Shown here: piece by piece, positions 33,689-45,931 of the stretch
Layout of the letters: every line of letters begins with the position of its first letter
Numbering within the stretch: the first letter of the stretch is position 1
Assembly (NCBI GenBank): GCA_003415625.1
Contig: PYIU01000009.1
Location: 124,001-188,000 of the forward strand
Reading direction: 5' to 3'
DNA from: Aquanectria penicillioides
Lineage: Eukaryota; Ascomycota; Sordariomycetes; Hypocreales; Nectriaceae
Length of the DNA stretch: 64,000 bases
Notes under the pieces: model-generated
The model's input: only the letters and a program-made list of their open reading frames with translations
Told to the model about the DNA's origin: nothing
The model's database searches: none
Position numbers and translations under genes: made by a program

Positions 33689-35972
33689 ATGCAGGCTTGT
33701 GACCGGTGCCATGCTCGAAAAACCCGATGCGACCGCCGCATCCCCCAATGCAGCGCTTGCGAGAAGGCTGGCGCAGCTTGCGTGCATGCTGATAAGCTGC
33801 GACAGCGTAACCTGCCCCGTGGCTACCTCGACAACATAGAGAGCCTTGTGAAGCAGCTGAGAGAGGAGAATAAGACTCTCCGAGAGAGTTTGGCAGCTAC
33901 ACAGGCCGAGATTGGGGCTCGACATCAGCAGGCTAGCGAGCCATCTGCATCGACTGGGCCCGCAGTCTCTTCATCTCGGTCCGAGGCCAGAAGGGAAGAT
34001 GCAAACTCGTCACCTTCAAGCACAGGGACCCCAGATTCAAACGCCTTTGCAGTCGAAGTGGGATACCTCACTCTCATCGCCACCGGCGAGACACGATATC
34101 TCGGCTCGAGCAGCGGCCTGGGCCTAGCCAGCGTAATCAACACAGTAATCAACGTTCACGGTGGGATGGGTTTCAGCAATACAGATCAAAACGACTTCGG
34201 TAGCTCAAGCAACCAGAGGATTCCTCTGGGCCCTGCAGACTCGTTGTTTCCTTCGCTAGCCACAGCGAGGTCATTCATAGAGGCCTATTTTCAGCACACG
34301 CATATTACATTTCCACTACTTCATCGTCCCTCGTTCTTAGCTTCTGTGGATAAAATTTATTCAGAGCCGAACTTCTACGAGACGAACCCATTTGCGGCTT
34401 TTGTCTTTGATATGGTCCTCACAATCGGTAGCTCCAACTTCAATCGCTTCGAGGAAAAGTCGGTAAATTCCTCGGTTTATTTTAGCATGGCTCAATCCAA
34501 GATTACCACAATTGCAACAAGGCCTTGCATCGAATCTTTACAGGCAGTGTTGCTCATCTCGCAGCACGGCATCTTTAGCAACCTCCGAGAGACGAACACT
34601 AGTGTATGGCATCTTACGGGTCTCGGCGCTCGGATGTGCTTCGAGTTAGGTCTCCATCTAGAACCTAAGCATCTTGAAGGAGACCTTAACAGTCCCTCAG
34701 GACATATTTCGGTGTCATTTGAAGAGGAGATGAGGAAGCGTTGCTTTTGGTGCTTGTACAACCTAGACAGGTAGGACACTTACTCACCCAAGCTGATGAT
34801 TGGAAGCGCGTATGCTCATAGTTGATCCTTATTTCAGGATTGTCAGCATTACACTTGGGAGGCCAGTTACAATTCGCGACGAAGAAATCGACGTCACCAT
34901 GCCATCTCACCTAGATGACGATTGCTTTGGTGTGAATCAGCCAGTTCAAACTAGTCTCGCAGAGGTTTCCGATGGTGTTAAGATGTCTCCTTTTCTACAC
35001 CTTATTCGAATCCGACGTCTCTCAGGGCAGATTCTCAATCGAATGTACATCTCTAGACAACATTCGGACATTCCACTCGAAGAAAAGCGACGTATCCGTT
35101 GGAGACTCCAAAATGAAATCGATGCTTGGAGACGGGATACGGAACGCCTTCATCTGTCACCAACAGAGTCTCGTGGCTATGTCTCGAGCTTCTTGTCAAC
35201 AGAATGGTACACAGCCGTTTACAATAACGCCATACTCCTCCTCTACCGGCCGTCCCCATATCTGCCTGAACCAGCCACGGTTTCGAGCTGGGACGGCGGG
35301 GAACCAGAGTTGACGTGTCTCCTCAAAGCCGCAAAAGCATCCATCGAATCCTACAGCGAGTTACATCGCAAGCGAAGGCTCAACTATTCGTGGATAACGC
35401 TGCATGGAATTTTCATTGCAGGTTTGGCATATATTTACAGCATCGGGAGGCTCCTTGATAGCCCGACAACACGTAGTCAAGTTCCCAACATCATGTCTAT
35501 TATCGAGGTGACGCAGGCTTGTGCTCACGTTTTGGTCGCCATCTGCGAAAGGTGGAATGGCTCACGCCGTTGTTGCGAGCTTTTCAGCAAACTCAGCACC
35601 AATCTTATCCGGGACTCACTTAATGCTGCTTCAAAGCCCAGTGATGGTTTACATACTCGTGATAGTGCCCATACTTCTGCGGCAGCTGGAAATGGGCCTT
35701 CGGTACCAGCCGGACAGAATCAATCTGTACCATTGAACGACGACCGGATGAACACGGACGAGCCGCAAATAGATATTGGTACTGTTGAGTCGACGGTTGA
35801 ACTAGAAAACATTCTAGTCATGGAAAACTTCAAAGAGTTTAGAGGGTTCTTTGACTTTACATTCCAGGATGAATGCTTAAACTCAAGCGAGATGATGTCG
35901 AGCTTTTCACAAAATTGGCCCTTGGATCTTTCGTTCAACCCAGAGGAGACGGAGAATGCGCACATAACATAA
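33689..35972 (+). CDS. Zn2Cys6 transcription factor with Fungal_trans domain
   Basis: Two exons (33689-34770 and 34838-35972) give 738 residues; the intron GTAGGA...TTTCAG joins NLDR to IVSITLG. The N-terminal cluster is CDRCHARKTRC followed by a five-residue loop, CSAC and a sixth Cys, exactly the Zn2Cys6 spacing. A leucine-rich heptad stretch (IESLVKQLREENKTLRESL, about 54-72) should form the dimerising coiled coil. A Ser/Thr-rich linker follows, then the fungal-specific domain (ARSFIEAYFQHTHITFPLLH, FEEEMRKRCFWCLYNLDR, GRPVTIRDEEID). The acidic C-terminus may activate transcription. It is nuclear, and intact. It faces the same way as the permease and the acetoacetyl-CoA synthetase that follow and is the best candidate regulator of them. 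Confidence 0.9.
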
Positions 35973-36588
35973 AGGAAGAGCAAAATCTTCCCCGGCACAA
36001 TGAAGCTTGTTGGATTACGGTGTACATTTTACGATGGCTCTTTAGGCAAAAGATCCAAATCTCGACAGGGACTGGCAGACTTCAAACCCCCTTCTCCAAA
36101 GCTTGATTTCGAAGCATCGTCAACCTCCTTCTCATTGGCGATTAGTGAACGCTGATACACTCTAACTTTTTCAATTTTTTATCTAGCGACACAACTCAAC
36201 GGTGGTGCTCTGACATGGGTCGGCCGACTTGTCATTTGTTTGGACAGAATTCGGCGGAGGAGAGGTCTCTCTAACCTCCCATACCCCGCACCACCCTCTT
36301 TACCACAATGGCCATATAACCGAGGGTAACATGCCGAGCCTAGTGGTTTGGTTACACAGGATCGGCATTCACCGAAAAGTGTGAGTGGGAACGTCCTGGG
36401 GACTGACAGCTGTGGTAAATGTTGGGTGTACATCTCTAGGGTAGGCTCCAGCACAAAAGCTGTTTGCATCGCTCGCACCACCTCGAATGACAAGGGTTAT
36501 CTTGGTTGCACATCTGTTACTTTCGACACGAAAGACGGTAGTTTGTATGAAATACAATTGCTTGCATTGGAAATTCGCTATCACAGCC
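35973..36588. promoter_or_regulatory. promoter region of permease gene
   Basis: About 620 bases between two plus-strand genes. It has no supported coding sequence; short frames on both strands overlap. It must contain the terminator of the regulator gene and the promoter of the permease. Confidence 0.35.
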
Positions 36589-38368
36589 ATGAAAACCAAG
36601 TTGCAGGAAGTCGAACTTGAACCGAACACAACAAATGTTTCGTTAGAGGAACACTCAAAACATTATGGCCTAAATTCCGAGAATCTTCCGCAGTATCATC
36701 ATGAAGAGACGCGAAAAATTCTGCGAAAGGTTGATTTTAGACTGCTCCCGGTGCTCACGCTGCTTTATCTTCTTGCCTTTCTGGACCGTGGAAATATCGG
36801 CAACGCAAAGATTGCTGGCATGAAATCAGATTTGAGGTTGACGGATGCCCAATACAACATAGCCCTCACGGTGATATCCCTCCCCAAAAGAGAACTCTTT
36901 GCTCTCCAAATCCCCTAAGACTTACTTTCCAGGTCTTCTTTATACCATATGCGCTATTTGAAATACCGAGTAACGTTGTGCTAAAGTTGATCAGACCTTC
37001 TTGGTGGATGACGTTTCTCGTGGTGTCTTGGGGCTCGGTATGTTTTCACTGAGTGGTCCGTTTTGAACAGAGCGTTGTTGGTTAATATCTAAAAGGTGAT
37101 GACTTGTCAAGGGATAGTCCAAAATTATAACGGTCTTGTCGCAACTCGAACTTTACTCGGTGTCTTTGAAGCAGGCTTTTTCCCTGCCAGCACCTACTTA
37201 CTCGGCGAGTGGTACTGTAGATTCGAGGTGCAGTGGCGCCTCTCTATCTTCTTTTCTGCTGCATCAATGGCTGGAGCATTTTCTGGTCTGTTGGCCTTTG
37301 CACTGGTGAAGTTGGATGGAGTCGGCAACCTAGAAGGCTGGCGCTGGATTTTTATAATTGAAGGACTCACTACCGTCGTGGTTGGTGTTTGTGTTCCTTG
37401 GGTTCTACCAGATTCGCCCGAACGAGCCGGATTTCTCTCTAATGGAGAGAAGTATTTCATCAGGGCTAGATTGGAACAAGATTCAGGCACCTCCGAAGGG
37501 AGGGTTTTGAGTGCTGAGCCATTTAAATGGGAGTATATAAGATCAACCCTTGTGGACTGGAAGATCTGGTTCACAATCTTCATATATTGGGGAAATACGT
37601 AAGTCTCATTCTGTTCTTTATACCTGATCCTCTTCGCGGGGATTCTATCAACCTCAATATTGCTCACATTACTTTTTCTCACCAAGAATTCCCATCTACG
37701 GCTTCACCTATACCGCTCCCACCATTATCGTTCAACTTGGATACACCGCAGCCGAGGCTCAACTGTTGACAATCCCGATCTACGTTGTTGGATTGGCAAG
37801 CACACTATTATTGTCTTGGCTTGCAGATCGACGCCAACTACGCTGGCCCTTCATTGTTGCTCCTTATTCCCTTGCACTGGTCGGGTATGTGGGTCTCATG
37901 AGTATCCCCCATCCCAGGTTTCCGGGTTTGACGTATGCCATGTTATTTACGATTCCCGCTGGCGTATATCCATCGGTCATCTCTCTCATATCCTGGATAT
38001 CCAATAACCTATCGCCAACATGGAAAAGAGCAATTGGAATGGCTGCAAGCATCATGCTTGGCAACATTGGTGGCGCGGTTGGCTCTAATATTTATCTTGC
38101 CAGGGAAGCACCACACTACTGGACGGGGTACGGCATCTCCTTGGCTTGTCTCGTTCTCGCGATTTCCTGCACATTCATTTTGCGTCATGCCTACGTCCGT
38201 GAGAATCGAAGGCGAGATCAAATTTCCATGGAAGAAATTAGGTCCAATTACACCGACCGTAAGTATCTCGATCGAAATTGTCTTCAAAGAGTGCGATGCT
38301 AACAACAGCTTTTAGAACAATTACTTGAGCTCGGAGATCTTTCCCTGTTGTACCGATATGTTCTCTAG
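36589..38368 (+). CDS. MFS anion:cation symporter (Dal5/Tna1-like permease)
   Basis: Five exons (36589-36870, 36933-37037, 37096-37598, 37687-38258, 38316-38368) total 505 codons without a stop, giving 504 residues. It starts MKTKLQEVELEP. Family marks are the RKVDFRLLPVLTLLYLLAFLDRGNIGNAK-type helix 1, seen as RLLPVLTLLYLLAFLDRGN, then TRTLLGVFEAGFFPASTYLLG in helix 4 and GWRWIFIIEG before helix 6. The C-terminal half has LADRRQLRWP and GNIGGAVGSNIY. This group imports carboxylates such as allantoate, nicotinate, pantothenate or other organic acids with protons through the plasma membrane. Between a Zn2Cys6 regulator and an acetoacetyl-CoA synthetase it probably brings in the acid that the locus degrades. 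The substrate is not determined by sequence. Confidence 0.9.
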
Positions 38369-39283
38369 ATAGATATTCCTATTATGGCCATGACTCCTTA
38401 GGCTTCATATGTTCATCTTTCAATGTCACGGATTATTGTAGCCAGTTGTTGGCAGAGACCACACGAATCAAATCCATGAGAGAGTGCGTCGGTTAGATTA
38501 AATCAAATGCGATATCTAGCAGAATAATAGTAGTCAAAGTAGTTACATCAAGAATTCTGGCAATTGTTCACATGAATTTCTCCTTGTCTCGCCCCTGTCG
38601 ATCATTTAAAGCTTCCTCATTCATCCTATATAGGCCTCAGAATTTGGGACCACTAATTTCAAGTCCGAGATGATCAACCCAGGTGTGTGATCTCAAGAGC
38701 TAAAAGTCATCAGACTTCGAGTCGCAGCTGAAGGAACTGCCGACTGCCGACCCGATAGCTCATAATCGGAGCTTCTACAATCCATCTAGATCTGTTGGGC
38801 ATCGCTCGTGGAGCCACGACAGTTTACGCACTGTAAGCGGCCCCGCTTCCGAATGCCCACATTTCTCATCGGCGACCGCCGTCACGGCACGATGCTACCA
38901 ATTGGGGCCAGATCCCTAATCGATGCTTGACGGGAGAGCTTTCCGTGGCCCGGTTCAAGCAATAGCGCATTTATTATGCTGTTGCTCAAGGAGGGAAAAG
39001 TCCGAACAAAAGAACTTAGTAAAAGACAAGACAAGAAAAGTGCGAGGGGGAAAATAGCTGTGGGCCAAGTGACAAGCGAGAAGCGTAGTTTGCCGAGGTG
39101 AAGTTGGGACAATGACCGAGCCACTCTCCCCAGTAACGCTTCTACCCAGTACACACACTCCTGCTTGAGCTTGAGGGTATCTGATATTTCGAATAAACTT
39201 GGAGTCTTCAAATAATACTCTATAAAACCAAGGTGAGAAAGGTGCCGTATCCACGCGGCAACCTCCTATCCCAGAAACCCAAC
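38369..39283. other. intergenic, promoter side of acetoacetyl-CoA synthetase gene
   Basis: About 900 bases. A run with repeated CTGCCGA units near 38740-38752 could be regulatory but is too weak to call. Minus-strand frames at 38882-39254 are not supported by any family. Confidence 0.35.
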
Positions 39284-41811
39284 ATGTCCTCGGGGTGCAA
39301 AAAGCCTCTGTGGGAGCCTCGCAGCCCAGATGACACGAATATCGCGAGGTTTATGTCATACGTCAATGCAAGACATGGAATAAACCTGCAGACGTACAAA
39401 GACATTCATCAATGGTCGGTTGACGAGGCGACCTATCTGGAGTTCTGGAGGGATGCATTTACATGGCTCGAGCTAGCCCCGGAGAATCGTCGGGTTCTAG
39501 GCCAGTTTTGACTGAAAAGGTAAAATTGGCATCCCATATGTTCTCATTTATCCGAATACCCCCACGCTGACGTCTCCGGGCTCTCTGTCACTCTGCAGGA
39601 TCGCACTTCTCAGGTCTTGTTTCCTCCTCCGCAATTTTTTCCAGATGAGACTATGAATATCGCAGAGTTCATTCTGCGCAATGGTAAAGATGGAGACATT
39701 GCCATTCACTTTGCGCGAGAAGGCACCAATGGGATTGAGCGAGTCACTTGGCAGGAGATCAGAGATCGAGTCCGCCAGGTTCGCGACGCCATGGCAAACT
39801 CCGGTATTGTACCCGGTGACGTAGTTGCTGCGGTCATCTCCAATTCTGTCCATGCAATAGTCCTATGTCTAGCCACTCTATCTCTTGGCGCGATTTGGTC
39901 ATCCACATCTCCCGACCTAGGACCAGAGGGAATCATTGACCGCTACTCGCAAGTCAGCCCCAAAATCATTTTCGCCGATGATGGATACATCTACGCAGGA
40001 AAACTGGTCAACCTAGGAAGCCGGATGAAGCGATGGTCTCAGGCCTTGTCTCGGGGAGATACAACACTCAAAGACGTTGTAGTTATTCCATCTTGCAAGT
40101 TCGATCAACTTGTTTCCCAAATTGATCGTGGATGCACCTATGAAAGCTTTTTGAACCGTGGCACCGGCCACAAGCTAGCCTTCAAAATGTTTCCCTTTTC
40201 ACACCCAGCCTTCATACTGTATTCCTCTGGCACCGTAAGTCACCTTTCTATTACTGCCTCTCACTTGGCTGTGTTCCAACTGACAACCCGTGGTAGACTG
40301 GGAAACCAAAATGCATTGTTCACTCCGCCGGCGTAGGTTGCCCCAACCAAAGGAGCACGCTGGAAAACATTTACTAATAAGCTGAGCATTCAGGGTGTTG
40401 CCTTGAAAGTGAAGACGGATATGATCTTACAGCATGATATTCGCAAAACCGATGTTGTGTTTCAGTTCACAACGGTATTTCCCTATTCCTTCGACAAACC
40501 CGTTTAGTACTAACTAATTTCTAGACATCTTGGGTCATGTGGGTGTTGAACTTTGTCAACTTGTCATCAGGTGCTAGTATGCTCCTTTATGATGGGTCTC
40601 CATTTCATCCTCGTCCGACAACGCTTCTGCAATTGGCTGAAGAAGTTGGGTATGTTCGACATACAACAAAGTTTGGAGTTCATCTAACCCATACTAATAA
40701 TCTATAGTGTGAGCGTCTTCGGCACCTCTCCCAGGTACCTTGAAGAGTTGAGGCGCCATGACATCATTCCTCGTAAGTTCTTCGCTGATTAAATAGATTA
40801 TGTGCATGCAAAATGACTTATATTGCAGGCGAATCATTCAATTTGTCAAAGCTACGAATAATGACGTCCACCGGATCGGTTCTACCGTCAGAGCTTTACA
40901 ACTGGTTCTACAGTATAGCGTTCCCCTCTAAAGTTCACCTCATCTCAATGAGCGGTGGAACGGATATTGCGGGGTGCTGTGAGTCACTTGTCACTCCTTG
41001 AATTTGGTTACTGATCTCTTTGCGTAGTTGTCGGTGGGACACCAATTCTCCCTGTTTACGCTGGTGAGATCCAAGCTAAAGCACTCGGTATGGCTGTCGA
41101 GATCCTAGATAGCAGCCAAGACAAGCCTGTATCTATTGAAGAGTCTGGAGAAGCTGGGGAGTTGGCTTGCACAAAGCCCTTCCCCAGTGAGCCATTACAG
41201 TTCCATGGCCAAGATGGCTACGCCAAATACAAGTCTTCATACTTTGATCGCTTTGGAACTGGAATATGGTGTCAGGGAGACTTTATTCAGTCTTCAAATG
41301 AGACCGGAGGACTGGTTATTCTGGGAAGATCGTATGTGTCACGGGGTTTATACTCGAAAATCACTAACCTAAGAATAGGGACGGTGTTTTGAATCCGTCA
41401 GGCATTAGATTTGGACCTGCTGAGATTTATGCGGTCGTCGACAAGTTCAGTGATATCACTGACAGTATTTGCGTCGGTCAAAAGAGGAAGTGTGATTCGG
41501 ACGAAAGGGTCATTCTATTTGTTAAAATGAAGCATGGGGCACATCTCACGGACGAACTCAAGAAGGCATTGAAAATTTCCATAAAGGAAACTCACAGTTC
41601 CCGCCATGTCCCCAGGTTCATTTTCGAAGTTGCCGACATACCTTACACGGTAAATGGCAAGAAGTGCGAACTCAACGTCAAGCACATTGTGTGTCAGAGA
41701 AAAGCCGCCGCCAGTGGAACAGTGGCAAACCCCGAATCTCTTGCACTATACACCAAATTCCAGGACTTGCCTGCCGATGAATTAGGTACGAGGTTTAATG
41801 TCAAGTTGTAG
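39284..41811 (+). CDS. acetoacetyl-CoA synthetase
   Basis: An ANL-superfamily ligase that activates acetoacetate (or a close 3-oxo acid) with ATP and CoA. It starts MSSGCKKPLWEPRSP. Eight introns are inferred, and their splices restore all core motifs. These are YSSGTTGKPKCIVHSAGG (phosphate loop), STGSVLPSEL, MSGGTDIAGCFVGGTP, WCQGDF, GRSDGVLNPSGIRFGPAEIY and the C-terminal NGKKCE with the catalytic Lys. The length of about 640 fits the family. Exon 1 is odd: either its donor is the weak GTTCTA at 39496, or the usual-looking GTAAAA at 39520 is used and a frameshift lies at about 39480. Acetoacetate is the end product of leucine and isoprenoid-acid breakdown, so the enzyme fits the AtuA-family gene 8 kb to the left. 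It is probably cytosolic. Confidence 0.88.
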
Positions 41812-43819
41812 ATCAATAGAAGTGCTATTATTTTCTCGTCAATACGGTCGAGCTTTTCCAATGTTTAACCTCTTGCGAGAGTTCGCAAATGATCGCCAGA
41901 CTAGCTTTGCAGAATGTTTTATGGCCCAATATTGTTGATCCTAATGTTGGAAAGAACTATAAGTAAATGTATCGAGATGACTATTGTGACTAGCGGCGGC
42001 CTTTCCACAAGCATAGTGAAGACGTGGTGGTGAATACCAGGTTTCTCAGTCAATCAAATGCAATCGATTGGTTTTCGTCCAAGGAGCTCTGATTGCTGGT
42101 TATTATATGCCATTGTCGACATAGTCATTCTGTAACAGATGTGATATGGAAAATTGGAGGTAAACCTTGACTGCTGCACCAAAAGGTCTACCTGTGCCTC
42201 GGTTAAGAGTAACACATGGTCTGTAAGGCACTGAGTCGCATCATATCTGCTCTCGTTTGATAGAACGTGATAGAGAATCGTATCTATTCTCTTATAGTAG
42301 TTTTCCTTTAGTAACATTCTATATAAGGGCGTGCGAAATAATTCTACTAACACCTCTCAATACTAAACTCGCCCATCTCAACATTCCATCTTCGGATCGC
42401 TTTGTCATGGATTGTGGCGGGGAGTATCTCGCCCGCATCAACTACATTCCTCAAAGCATTCCCTCTGTCACTGTTCAATCCACTGTTAGTTGGTGGTATC
42501 GTTGCCACAGATAGTAGACCCTAAATTGAGTTGATTGGACAACCCGTGTTGGAAGTTTCTCCAACTGCAGTTGGCCGTTTGCGCTTGCCAATCAGAGATT
42601 TGTTGGATCATAAAGTTTGTCTCTTGGAGTAATCCACTGTATAACAATGGCAGAAAATAGGACTTACAATTACATTAGCTGGGAGATGAACTCGAAGTGC
42701 ATCCAAGGTACATACTGTCAAAATTGCAACAAAGAAGCCAACCTAACTAGGTTCGCCATCACGGACTGTGAAGACCGTCAAATTCCTTCCAATCGTCATC
42801 GAAGTCTTTCATTCTTCTAGATACGTAGTCTTTCAGAGAACCACCTACAATAGGCTGCTAATCAGTGTAGCGCGAGATCCAATGCCACTTCTCGGAGATC
42901 GTTATTCAGTGGAACGTTTGTTGGAATCTGGAACGAGTATGGGTCTGTCGGCACCGTTAGAACGCATCAACAAGAAACCAAAGAAGTATCAATACTCATG
43001 AGAGAGATAATAAATAGAGCAGTGAAGTATATATTTACCACTACATCGAAGGATATAAACAACATCATGGCCACTCTCCTTACTCCAACAATGTATACTC
43101 CGTTCTCACCAATCCGGTCAAACCGGCCCTCTGTATTATTACAAAGCCCTCATATTGGACTTGGGGACACCAAACTCACTTAGGAAGTCTATGATGGCAT
43201 TAGAAATGTAAGTACTCAGCGTAACAAATGTGTTGAAACAGTAGAGCTTGGCCTGCAGACGTCTACTGGTACGGCGCCCAGTTATGTGCTAAGAATTCGT
43301 AAGATTTCATACAAGATATCAATGTGATCGGTACTCACTGCTCCCTCAACCAGAAAACAGTAAATGAACGAAGTAAAAATTAGGACAGCAAATTTGGACA
43401 GTAGGTAGTCCAGACAAAGTGAGATAACAGCTCACCACCTGCCAAATGCATCAGTGGGTGATATTTAGTAAACTGAAAGCAGAATTGTGACCTTTGTGGT
43501 AAAGGAGCAGACAATGCAAATCTCAACTGCGCATATGCAGGTAGAATAACCCAATAATCGACCCCAAACTTGCTGAAGGCTAGTCGCCAAGAAGACAAAC
43601 AGCAGCGAAACAGTATAGATCGCGAAGACAACTGGATCATCCATTAGGTATGAGTACAATGGCAGGCAACACAGGCAGAGCACATACGCCAAGCAACAGC
43701 ATGGAACTTTCTCCACTCCTTCACAGCGATGATTTTGCGACCTGACTTAGTTAGAGAGTACTCACAAACGGTCAGACCAGTTATCGTACGACCCTTCGTC
43801 GAAATATAAAGGTTGTTCC
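41812..43819. other. intergenic with unresolved minus-strand coding fragments
   Basis: About 2 kb. Between 43380 and 43819 the minus strand has overlapping frames with hydrophobic, protein-like text (SLLFVFLATSLQQVWGRLLG in one frame, FSKFGVDYWVILPAYAQLRF in another). It also has a short possible start, MEQPLYFDEGSYDNWSDR, followed by a GTGAGT donor. A small second gene may lie here but no coherent model was reached. The remainder (41812-43379) holds nothing supported. Confidence 0.35.
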
Positions 43820-44760
43820 ATCGCGGACACTACTAATAGAGGCAGATAGACAAAAACAAGATTGAAATGATGGAGATAACAAGGCTGGCGATTCCAGCAC
43901 CAACTGGAATCGGGTCCGTAACTTCATCTCGTGCCACAATGGATGCAACTTGATAGAAACAGAAGGGAAGTCGGCGATATTTGACATGGCCATTGATACT
44001 TTACTTTGATCCGGCCCGCAATCGTACCTATATTCACGGCAGGCTTGAGAATTATTACCTCTGTGCCTTGTCCCACTATTGTGTCAACCAGCCCCTGGAC
44101 TTCTTGCTTGACAACATGATCAACCAGTTCCTTCGGAACACTGACCGGCACGTCTCCAACGGCCTCAACAACCGTCGAGATGAAAGTAGATTCAAGTATG
44201 CCCCACGGGCCCCATTCGGTGTACCACTCGCCAGTCATTCGTTGTGTCCCCTTCTTGGCGAACCGGATCGAACTACATCCGCCAAGTTCCGCATTCGAGA
44301 TGACATCACCACCCCATTTATATTGATCTTGCCGGAGGAGGTATAGCGGTATTTGAAAGTGAACACCAGCTGCTTCAAGACTCCTTCAGAAGTCAGTAGA
44401 AACCAATCCTCGGTAACCAAACGCTACACAGCTATTACGTGGGAGAGGAGAGGCTACACTGTTCTTAGTCAGCTGGCTTCTTGGTGTGACGTATAACTGC
44501 AGATGAAGCCAAGCTTACCTCACTGGTGACCCAGACTGACACGGAGTTGTGTAATTGGATACTGGAGAAGCAAACATCGACACGATAGAAGAAAGATGAT
44601 TGACCTCAAGGACTCTTAGGACACCTTCCAAGCCAAAAGACCTTCTTTTGGCTCTCAAGACCCCCAGCTTTACCATTTTCCCTTGGTATCTACCATGCAT
44701 CATTGGGGTTCCAATATGTATTACATGTGAAGGTCGTCGCTGAGTCGTAACTGTCATCAA
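43820..44760 (-). CDS. hypothetical protein with C-terminal membrane helix (model uncertain)
   Basis: I do not recognise the family. The minus strand has a coherent set of exons. The last join runs from LKPAVNI (donor GTACGA near 44029) to VASIVARDEV (acceptor ATCAAG near 43953). It leads into DPIPVGAGIASLVISIISIL, a membrane helix ending FLSICLY at a stop near 43829. The exon before it reads WGGDVISNAELGGCSSIRFA, TGEWYTEWGPWGILESTFIS and VSVPKELVDHVVKQEVQGLV. A further exon at 44760-44525 begins with MMTVTTQRRPSHV and ends at a GTAAGC donor. The tail anchor suggests a membrane-attached protein. The upstream joins, and whether 44760 is the true start, are unsure. Confidence 0.45.
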
Positions 44761-45931
44761 TTAAAATTTGGCTTTCTATCCCACTTTTTATTCCAAGTCC
44801 AGCAGTATTAAGACATTTAGTAGCTCAAACCGGTCAGGCAAGCGTCAATTTGTATTCCACTATTTATGCCATCTCTGGTCATTATCATCCACATGGGGTT
44901 GATGGGCCAACATTTGCTTGGATTTGTCACATTTGCCTCCATGTTCCCACACGGAGGAGAGTCAGCAGCCCTGAAAGCTTAGTATTATCTAAAACTTTAG
45001 GACGATTTTGGGGCATCTTCGGCTGTTCAACTGGTTGCTTGGCAACATTGCGAAGACGTAGACAAAACTACGCTAAGCCTCCTCTTGGCCCCAAGGTGTG
45101 CAACCAAAGTGCTCTATTCAAGCAGGAAACTCTTGAGCGAGAACTGATAGTAGCGTAGCTTGTGGTTACTTCCAAACCATTGATCAATAGCATCAATTAC
45201 TTTCGTTATGTGGCAGAGCATGAGTTGCAGAGATTGTAATTAGACTTTACATGTTTTTCTTAGGGTCGTCCGAATCAATCCATATCAATAAAAAGGAGAG
45301 TTTCAGATCTGAATCTTACCACTCGTCAATTTTCTCAATTCATCTTGGCATCTGATCGAGAAAGAGTAATTACAGTCACAACACTTGCCTTTGACAATAT
45401 ATAATTTGCTGTAACCTGGAGAAATGATCTGCTCGTTCCACATAGTAGTCAGCAATATACAGTAGCCCATTCTTCTTTCACATGTTCTTTCCGCTATTTT
45501 GGTATGGCTGCGGGTTTTTACAATAGGTCGTAGATCGTAGCCCAAGGTAGTGCAGACAATCATGCCTTGTTGAAGTTATGAGTGGGAATAAAACCGGGGC
45601 TGCAACAGCTCAGGGAATCCCTGATAATTGAGCAGAGCTCCCCGCTGGTGGATCAGTCACTGGACATCGGAGTATTGGCCGTTTTTGGAACATTCATTCA
45701 GTTCTATTGACGCAGGTTGATGCAACCTCCTTCAATGCGCAGGGGTCACGCTTAGGCCCTGCAATATCAAAGACTTATCTTCTCCATTTTAGATGTTTTT
45801 CCACTTTCAAAACCAAGATCATTCACGTTAAGAGGCCCAAGCACTAATATTCCGGCCTACATTTGTCCCCAGCTGCTCACTTCTTCCCACGACCAAGAAT
45901 ATTAGCTCGAAAACAGAAGAGAATAAAAACC
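44761..45931. other. intergenic
   Basis: About 1.2 kb of AT-rich DNA with only short frames. The 3' part is the promoter and leader of the SDR gene at 45932. No repeat or RNA gene was recognised. Confidence 0.4.
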
